64,000 nt of DNA from Aurantiochytrium sp. KH105. Taxonomy: Eukaryota > Sar > Bigyra > Thraustochytrida > Thraustochytriidae. The stretch lies in assembly GCA_003116975.1 (NCBI GenBank), contig BGKB01000121.1, positions 62,001-126,000 on the forward strand. The letters run 5' to 3'. The notes below the pieces were generated by a model. The model did no database searches, had not been told where the DNA came from, and saw nothing but the letters and a program-made list of their open reading frames with translations. Below, in pieces: positions 58,317 through 64,000 of the stretch. Position numbers and translations under genes: made by a program. Positions within the stretch are counted from its first letter, which is position 1; every line of letters begins with the position of its first letter.

Positions 58317-58898
58317 ATGACTCGCCGCGGCAAAAGAAATAGCGCGAAGCGCAATGCATCGACAAGCGGACGCATGTCCGAAGTCGTCCCTGGCGTTTGG
58401 GTGGGCAATCGTAGTGCAGCCGGTGATCGAGCGGCGTTAGATGCTGCGGGCATCAAAGGCATTATCAGCATCGGCGGAGGACCTGTACAGCAACCAGACT
58501 TGATCTTTTTCAAGTATGGTATCAAGGACAATACAAGGGACGCAAGCATTCCTGGTCTCATGGTTGATGCCTCAATGCGAATCGCAGCAATTCGAAGCGA
58601 GTCTGGCGGAGCAGTCTTGGTCCACTGCATGGCCGGGATGTCCAGATCACCGGCCTTTGTCGTTGCTTTTTGCGTACTCGTCCTCGTGATGTCCAAGGAG
58701 CAGGCTTTTTCTGTCATGCGCGAGGCACGACCCATCGTTCGCATCCAAAGGCCCTTGCTTGAAGCACTTGATACAGTATGTGCTCGTGAAAAACTATTCA
58801 CTGATTCGCAAAGCTTGCAGAATCATCACGTCGACGAGATTCAGGATAAAGTTCACGAATGTAATTCACCTGACAGGAAAGTAAAAGACAGCAGTTAA
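58317..58898 (+). CDS. Dual-specificity protein phosphatase
   Basis: A 193-residue protein. The catalytic loop is VHCMAGMSRSPA, a complete HC-x5-R motif with Ser after Arg and the SPA tail typical of DUSPs. The general-acid Asp is in GIKDNT. The N-terminal part VVPGVWVGNRSAA and the line GIKGIISIGGG correspond to the usual DUSP start. The helix after the P-loop has AFSVMREARPIVRIQRPLLEAL, close to the family AxxxVRxxRPxxxPN pattern. No CH2 or other extra domain is seen, so it is an atypical DUSP. The first ATG is used; one at 58,374 is an alternative. Confidence 0.88.
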   Translation: MTRRGKRNSAKRNASTSGRMSEVVPGVWVGNRSAAGDRAALDAAGIKGIISIGGGPVQQPDLIFFKYGIKDNTRDASIPGLMVDASMRIAAIRSESGGAVLVHCMAGMSRSPAFVVAFCVLVLVMSKEQAFSVMREARPIVRIQRPLLEALDTVCAREKLFTDSQSLQNHHVDEIQDKVHECNSPDRKVKDSS

Positions 58899-58910
58899 GC
58901 CCCAGCCTGG

Positions 58911-59171
58911 TCATTGGCGTTCCAAAAACTCTGCACAACAAGTCGAAGCCCGTGCGCTTCTTCGAAAAAATAGATTGCCAGCCGCACATGCGACCACCGC
59001 AAATGCTATCAGAATGTTCCTTTTTCCTGCATCAAGTAGCTCGGCAACGGCTATCCTTTGCTCGCAAGGCAGGTGCGAAGTCGCGAAGGACTCCTGAAAT
59101 GAATGCAAACGCGCTTTGACGAGCGGCTCGGGCCCTTCCATTCCTTTCCCTTCTCTTCGACAAAGTTGCAA
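58911..59171 (-). CDS. Possible small single-pass membrane protein
   Basis: An 86-residue frame between the ends of the DUSP and UXS1 genes. The C-terminal half has a membrane-like segment (NILIAFAVVACAAGNLFF) flanked by Lys/Arg. The N-terminal half is ordinary in composition. There is only 59 bases between it and the UXS1 stop on the same strand. No family is recognised and it may be chance. Confidence 0.3.
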   Translation of the reverse strand: MQLCRREGKGMEGPEPLVKARLHSFQESFATSHLPCEQRIAVAELLDAGKRNILIAFAVVACAAGNLFFRRSARASTCCAEFLERQ

Positions 59172-59229
59172 GTATTATTGCTTCACAATCAACCTATCGA
59201 ACGGCCCCATTGCCGAACATGAAAGTCAT

Positions 59230-60558
59230 TCAGTTACCCTTCCCACTCTTCTTGGCAACAAAGCCCTTGAGCTCATCTGGTTTGATGGGAGAAAATTTGC
59301 CCGTTCTCTCGAGCTCGTGACGAAAGTACTCAATGGTCCTTTCCAGACCTGTCCGTACGTGCACCTTGGGCTCCCAGCCGAGAACCCGTTTTGCCAGCGA
59401 GATGTCTGGCTTGCGACGAGACGGATCGTCCTGGGTTGATGGCAAATGCACAATTTTGCTCTTGGTGCCTACCATTTGCACAATCATCTCTGCAAACTCG
59501 CGAATGGTGTACTCGTCAGGGTTGCCGAGGTTCACCGGACCGTCGTAGTCGGAGTTCATGAGCTTGACGAGACCAGAAACAAGATCTTCGACATATTGAA
59601 ACGAGCGTGTTTGCTTGCCGTCACCGTAAATGGTAATGTCCTTGCCTTGCAGGGCTTGTATGATAAAGTTCGAGACAACGCGACCGTCATCCGGGTGCAT
59701 ATTTTCTCCAAAGGTATTGAAGATGCGAGCCACGCGAATGTCGACGCCGTCTTGTTTCTTGTAAGCGTACATCATGGTCTCGGCCACGCGTTTGCCCTCG
59801 TCATAGCAGGCCCGTGGGCCAGTGATGCTCACCCGGCCGTGATATGTCTCACTTTGTGGGTGAACTTCTGGATCACCGTAAACTTCGCTCGTGGAAGTCA
59901 GGAGAACGCGTGCCTTTGTTCGCTTGGCTAGACCGAGCATGTTGAGCGTCCCTTCAACAGAGGTTTTGATCGTCTTGACGGGGTTGTACTGATAATGGGG
60001 CGGCGAGGCTGGGCACGCGAGATTGTAAATTTGATCGACTTCGATCATGTACGGATTCACAACATCATGGTGGATCAGCTCAAAGTTTGGGTGACCGATC
60101 CAGGCCTCGACGTTCTCCTTTCGGCCCGTGAAAAAGTTGTCGAGCGCGTAGACGATGTGGCCCTGGCGCATCAATCTGTCAACGAGGTGCGAGCCCACAA
60201 AGCCGGCACCGCCCGTCACAAGAATGCGTTTTTGCTGCGTTGTCAGAAGCTTTTCCGTCGGCGGGAATTGCTTGACCACGCCAGGCTGCGCGTTGATTGT
60301 AGTGATGACTCGGGTCACCTCACGATCTACCATTGAGCGCACGTGGTTCTCGAGCGCTTCGCTATTGGAGATCTCCGCGGCGATATCAATGGGCCCATGG
60401 TGAGAATCTCTTGGCAAGGGGTTGATTCTCCACAGTGCCACGGCGAGCACGGCCAAGAGCGCCATCGAGGCCTGTGCCCAAAAGGGGATTTTGCGTCCTC
60501 GTATGCTCGTCGCGGACCCAAGTCTGGCGCGAGGCCGCGACTGGTTCGGGAGCACCAT
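59230..60558 (-). CDS. UXS1: UDP-glucuronate decarboxylase (UDP-xylose synthase), type II membrane form
   Basis: A 442-residue single-exon enzyme. A short basic tail and one membrane segment ([18 protein letters not shown], about residues 25-45) give the Golgi type II topology known for UXS1. The extended SDR core starts [20 protein letters not shown] (NAD-binding TGxxGxxG). It continues with [45 protein letters not shown] and the catalytic Tyr-Lys pair in [27 protein letters not shown] and FQYVEDLV follow. These are all diagnostic of UXS1. It converts UDP-glucuronate to UDP-xylose. Length and motifs are complete. Confidence 0.96.
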   Translation of the reverse strand: MVLPNQSRPRARLGSATSIRGRKIPFWAQASMALLAVLAVALWRINPLPRDSHHGPIDIAAEISNSEALENHVRSMVDREVTRVITTINAQPGVVKQFPPTEKLLTTQQKRILVTGGAGFVGSHLVDRLMRQGHIVYALDNFFTGRKENVEAWIGHPNFELIHHDVVNPYMIEVDQIYNLACPASPPHYQYNPVKTIKTSVEGTLNMLGLAKRTKARVLLTSTSEVYGDPEVHPQSETYHGRVSITGPRACYDEGKRVAETMMYAYKKQDGVDIRVARIFNTFGENMHPDDGRVVSNFIIQALQGKDITIYGDGKQTRSFQYVEDLVSGLVKLMNSDYDGPVNLGNPDEYTIREFAEMIVQMVGTKSKIVHLPSTQDDPSRRKPDISLAKRVLGWEPKVHVRTGLERTIEYFRHELERTGKFSPIKPDELKGFVAKKSGKGN

Positions 60559-62241
60559 GATCGCTATGTGGATATTCTACTACGTTTATGCGCGGTGTCT
60601 CCACCCGCCGCTCCGCACGCCTACCTTGCCAAAGCGCGCGCGCGTCTTGCCGCTTTCTCGCGACCCCGTCTCGCCCGTCGAGCCGGTCAAGCTGCCGCGT
60701 CGTGCCGTGTAAGATGGCCGGCACACCACCACACCAGCACGCCGCCGCCGCCGTCGACGACAACGCCGCTGCACGAGCCTCTGCGCGGTCGGGCTGCCGA
60801 CCAGGCGCACGAGAGAAGTCCCGCGCTCCAGCGGCGGAGAAGAGGCGCCCGCGATGCGTCTTTGGTGACGACGGTCTGGCTGCGCTGCGCTGCTCTGCTC
60901 TGCTCTGCACTGCACTGCCGACTGTGAGTTGATATGCGCAAGCAGGGCCGAGGTCGCCAGGACGGTGTCCGGTGACCACTGAGAGCACGACTCCCGCCGA
61001 TCTCGTGGTCTGCACCGGCCTTGCTTCGGGAGGCGGAGATGGCCGCCTCCAGCGATCGGCCGCCCGGCAGGCCAGCGGCCTTGACAATCTGCGCGATGAT
61101 CGATCGTTGCAGAGAAGCTGGCATGCGATGGTTGAAGGCGCGCCATAATCGGCGAAGCACCGCGCACCATGCACGCTGCAGCTGCACTGAGGGAGCGATC
61201 TTGAATGACCAGGAGGATAACGCGAGGCTTGCCATTTGCTGTGAGGGCTGTGGCTTGCGAATGGCGTCCGTCATGGTTCGGACTGCTGGTTCTCTTCTCC
61301 GAAAGCTGGCTGGCTTTTGCGGGACAACGCGACGAGGAAAGAGATAGGCTGAGGCCAGTCATCAACTTTCCTCTCCCTTCACTTCTAGCCTAGACCTAGG
61401 CCTAGCAAAGACGATGACGACGACGATGAGAATGACGTGGCAGCAAGTAGGCCTACATCATCATTTCTTCGCCATCTATCTCGTCTTTCCCATCAAGATC
61501 CCCAAGTCACCCTCGTCGTTTCGACGGCGACACATCCAGCCAGCATTCACTCCACCACGGCATGCACGCACGCCTTCTCCTTCCCTGCACTTCGTCCAGG
61601 CGCCAAACAGGACCTCCCGCCATCAGCGCCCAGCCACCCCAGAGGCAGCTGCAGCAATGACGCCTTCCTCCTCCTCGGCTCCGAGTCCCCGAGAGAGTCC
61701 CTGTCGGAGCGAGTCCCCTTCCTCGCCTCTCCTCGCGTGGGCCTACTACTGCCTAGGTACTGCCTAGGTCTTAAGTACTCCACGCAGAGAGCGATAGATA
61801 GAACCAGAACAGACCAGGCGCGGTCCCGGCGCGGCACCCCTCGCTCCGGCGCCGGAGAGCGGCAAGGCTCGCAGACGGGGCCGAGCCCGCGCAGGCGCGA
61901 GGCGGCGGCAGTCCCCCTCGCTCGCTCGCAGGCGCGGCGGAGCGCGCGGAGCAGCGCAGAGCAGCGGAGAAGCGGCGCATTGCGCATTTTCGCAGCCCAT
62001 CGCAACTCCGCCGCGGGTCCTCGCGGCGCCGGCCGCGCGCAGCGCCGGCCGCGCGCAGCGCCGCGCGGGGCGCGAGCGCGAGCGCGAGCGAGCCCGGGCC
62101 GCGCGCCGGCCGCGCGCCCGCGCGGCGAGGGTCGAGGGTCGAGGCCGGATTTGAAATTTTCCGCGGCGCGAGCGGCCTCGAACGACCCCGGCCAGACGCA
62201 CGAACGACCACGGGCACGCCGCGACGCCTGCGCTTGGCGGG
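60559..62241. other. Divergent promoter region of UXS1 and the CHAT-STAND gene
   Basis: About 1.7 kb. It holds TAGGCCTA at 61,397 and 61,448, a tandem pair of ACTGCCTAGGT at 61,748-61,769, CTGCT repeats near 60,880-60,920 and a CpG-rich tract after 61,800. The tract includes two copies of a GCCGGCCGCGCGCA unit near 62,028-62,060. The overlapping frames on both strands are GC-driven; no gene is accepted. Confidence 0.5.
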
Positions 62242-62368
62242 ATGCACGCGCACGCAGACGCGGAGGCGCACGCGGAGGCGGTCGCGGAGGCGGTCGCCGC
62301 GGTGCCGTCGACGCCGACGCTGGCGCCGATGGCGATGTCGTCGTGGATGGCGGCCGACAAGAAGGAGG

Positions 62369-62400
<32 letters not shown>

Positions 62401-64000
62401 GACGAGGAGGGCCCGCCGCAGCTGTTTGCGTTTCTGTACGCGTCGCCGCTGACGCAGCGGGGCCAGGACGGGAGCTCGGAGGAGACCGCTGAGGAGGAGG
62501 AGGAAGTCGAGGGCCTCGATGTGATCCGCGAGGCCGAAGACCTCAAGCACATGTTCGAGGACAAAGGCCAGGCGCTCTCGATCAGGGTCGAGGCCGCGAC
62601 GCGAGAGTCCCTGCGACGCACGCTGCAAGCCAAGGGCGTAAAGTGTGCCGCCGAGGTCCTCCACTTTACGTGTCACGGACTCCCCGACGGCTTCCTTGCA
62701 CTCGAAGACAGCGCCGGTCAGCTCGACAGGCTGAGCGCCTCGGACCTCGAGGCCATGCTGGACAGAGACCGCATGCCCGATGTTGTCTTTGTGAGCGCCT
62801 GCTTTTCGCATCCCATTGGTGACATATTTGTTCAGGCTGGCGTCAAGCACGTTGTGGCCGTGCGAAGAGACTCGAGAGTTGCGGATCAGGTGGGCAGAGA
62901 CTTTGCCAAATTCTTCTATGACCGTCTCGTGACTGGAGATACGGTGCAAGATGCCTTCGATTACGCCCAACAGTGTATTCAGCTCACGCCCGGAAAAGAC
63001 GACGCGTGGCGGACACGTCAAGAGAAAAAGTTTCTTCTCTTACCAAAGCAGGGCGTCGACCACGCGGTTCCCGTCTTTGACCCGGGGCGAGTCGGAGAGG
63101 TCCGGGACGAGACGCCGCCGCCGACTATTAATTCGTGTCGTCGCATCACAAGTCGTGCCATCGGGCGCAAGGTGATTACGCAGCGTATCGTGCAAGTCTT
63201 GGCAGCACAGTCGTTGCCATCTGCGCAGCCGCGCCAAGCTGCGCCCTCGCGCTGGCTCACCATTTGCGGCGCCGAGGGCATTGGCAAGACGACTTGCGCT
63301 ATCGCGGCGTGCAATTTTCTTAGCAAACGAAGACATTGCAAGGGCGTCTGCTATGTGCCTCTTGTAAGAGATTCTGGTGCAAGAGGCGTGCTACGGGGCG
63401 GCAGTGAAGCGCGGGCGACCTTGGTCGAGGCCTTTTGCACGAGCGGCCCAAGAGCTCTCTGCGCCGCAGATTCAGAACCTACTCTTTTTGCAGGTCTCAA
63501 TGCCGTCACCAGTGAATACGAAGCGTACCCAGGCAATCTCATCGTCCTTCTCGACGGTTGTGAGCAGTGGGCAGGGAGGGATCGCTCAGCGGCATCGTGG
63601 ACGGCGCTCGCGGGATTCATACGCGACCTTTTGGTCGCGTGTCCGCACGTGGCAGTACTATGTACGAGTCGCAATGCAATCAGTTCCGAGAGTTCTTCTG
63701 CGGGCGCGTCTGCGTCATCTTCGTTTCCTAGCGCAAGTGTTTGGAATGCGAGTGCTCAGGGAGTTGCAGGGAGCTTGGCCGATGCTGCTCTTGAGGAATC
63801 TGTTTTGGAAGTGAGTGAGCTCAGCGCACAACACGCTGCGCAGCTTCTTTTGCATCTGAGCCCTCGATCGCTGACTGAGGTTGAGGTAATGGATGGAGTG
63901 GCGGGCGGACACTTTGCAAAACTCAGCAGTCGTCAACGACTCCAGGTGCTCGCCAGTCATCGCGTCGTGCGTGAATGTCGAGGCCATCCCATTGTAATTG
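62242..64000 (+). CDS. CHAT protease-STAND NTPase fusion, partial at right edge
   Basis: The frame starts with ATG at 62,242 and is open to the end of the window, giving 586 residues of an incomplete protein. An Ala-rich then acidic N-terminus is followed by a CHAT domain (about residues 60-265). It has catalytic His145 in LHFTCHG and Cys187 in VFVSACFS, then GVKHVVAV, FAKFFYDRL and VQDAFDYA as in CHAT peptidases. A STAND-type NTPase follows: Walker A GAEGIGKTT (343-351), Walker B LIVLLDG (Asp438), sensor-like VLCTSRN, and CRGHPI at the edge, which fits the GxP motif. The part beyond, probably repeats or an effector, lies outside the window. CHAT-STAND proteins act in bacterial and fungal programmed cell death. 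The His-Cys dyad is intact. Confidence 0.85.

Noticed and set aside
1-64000. CRISPR arrays, rRNA, tRNA, transposons or virus-like elements
   Set aside because: I found no regular spacer arrays, no rRNA-like blocks and no transposase, reverse transcriptase, integrase or capsid motifs. tRNA genes with introns could be missed by eye.

Overview
The window is nuclear DNA of a GC-rich, compact eukaryote with large, mostly intronless genes. The few introns I can place are short or sit near the 5' ends of small genes, with GT-AG borders and donors close to GTAAGT. Flagellar proteins (a PG-rich repeat protein, a CCDC17 homologue, a Fused/STK36-type kinase), a plant/protist-type calcineurin B-like protein, an MNN1-type mannosyltransferase and a Golgi UDP-xylose synthase occur together. 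This fits a biflagellate stramenopile, most likely a thraustochytrid (labyrinthulomycete). That assignment is inference from gene style and content; no rRNA or organelle marker is present.

Layout. 0-8 kb: edge fragment of a minus-strand gene, a spliced CBL calcium sensor, a bHLH regulator (-), and a PG-rich repeat axonemal protein (+). 8-11.4 kb: gene-poor, GC-rich DNA with microsatellites and a GGTCTTTC motif array. 11.4-25 kb: a giant amidohydrolase-like protein, HINT1, a phosphoglycerate-mutase-like phosphatase, a spliced twin-CX9C CHCHD2/10 homologue (-), a two-exon Cys-rich small protein, USE1, an Ala-repeat basic protein (-) whose reading is disturbed at an N, and spliced RPS18 (-). 25.9-34.4 kb: a GT71 glycosyltransferase, then a very unusual locus encoding tandem actin-like modules followed by Roc, COR and TIR domains, then a convergent coiled-coil protein. 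35-49 kb: a 1,926-residue CCDC17-like protein, an unknown multi-pass membrane protein, RIOK1 (-) and an FAD amine oxidase-like enzyme. 49-64 kb: an STK36-like kinase with helical repeats, an EEP-fold nuclease/phosphatase, an ankyrin coiled-coil protein (-), a dual-specificity phosphatase, UXS1 (-), and at the right edge a CHAT protease fused to a STAND NTPase.

The most exciting content is the pair of immune/cell-death-like multidomain proteins. One is actin-actin-(actin start)-Roc-COR-TIR at 27,957-33,152; the other is CHAT-STAND from 62,242 to the edge. The first looks like a signalling NTPase joined to actin-fold modules and a TIR effector that keeps a plausible catalytic Glu. I know of no described protein with that architecture.

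Non-coding structure is also notable. An 8-bp palindrome, TAGGCCTA, occurs 12 times outside accepted genes, mostly within about 230 bp of gene starts. A CGCAAGTG/CACTTGCG element clusters in at least three promoter regions, once inside a perfect 29-bp inverted repeat. All coordinates and splice sites come from reading the sequence; none was checked against transcripts.
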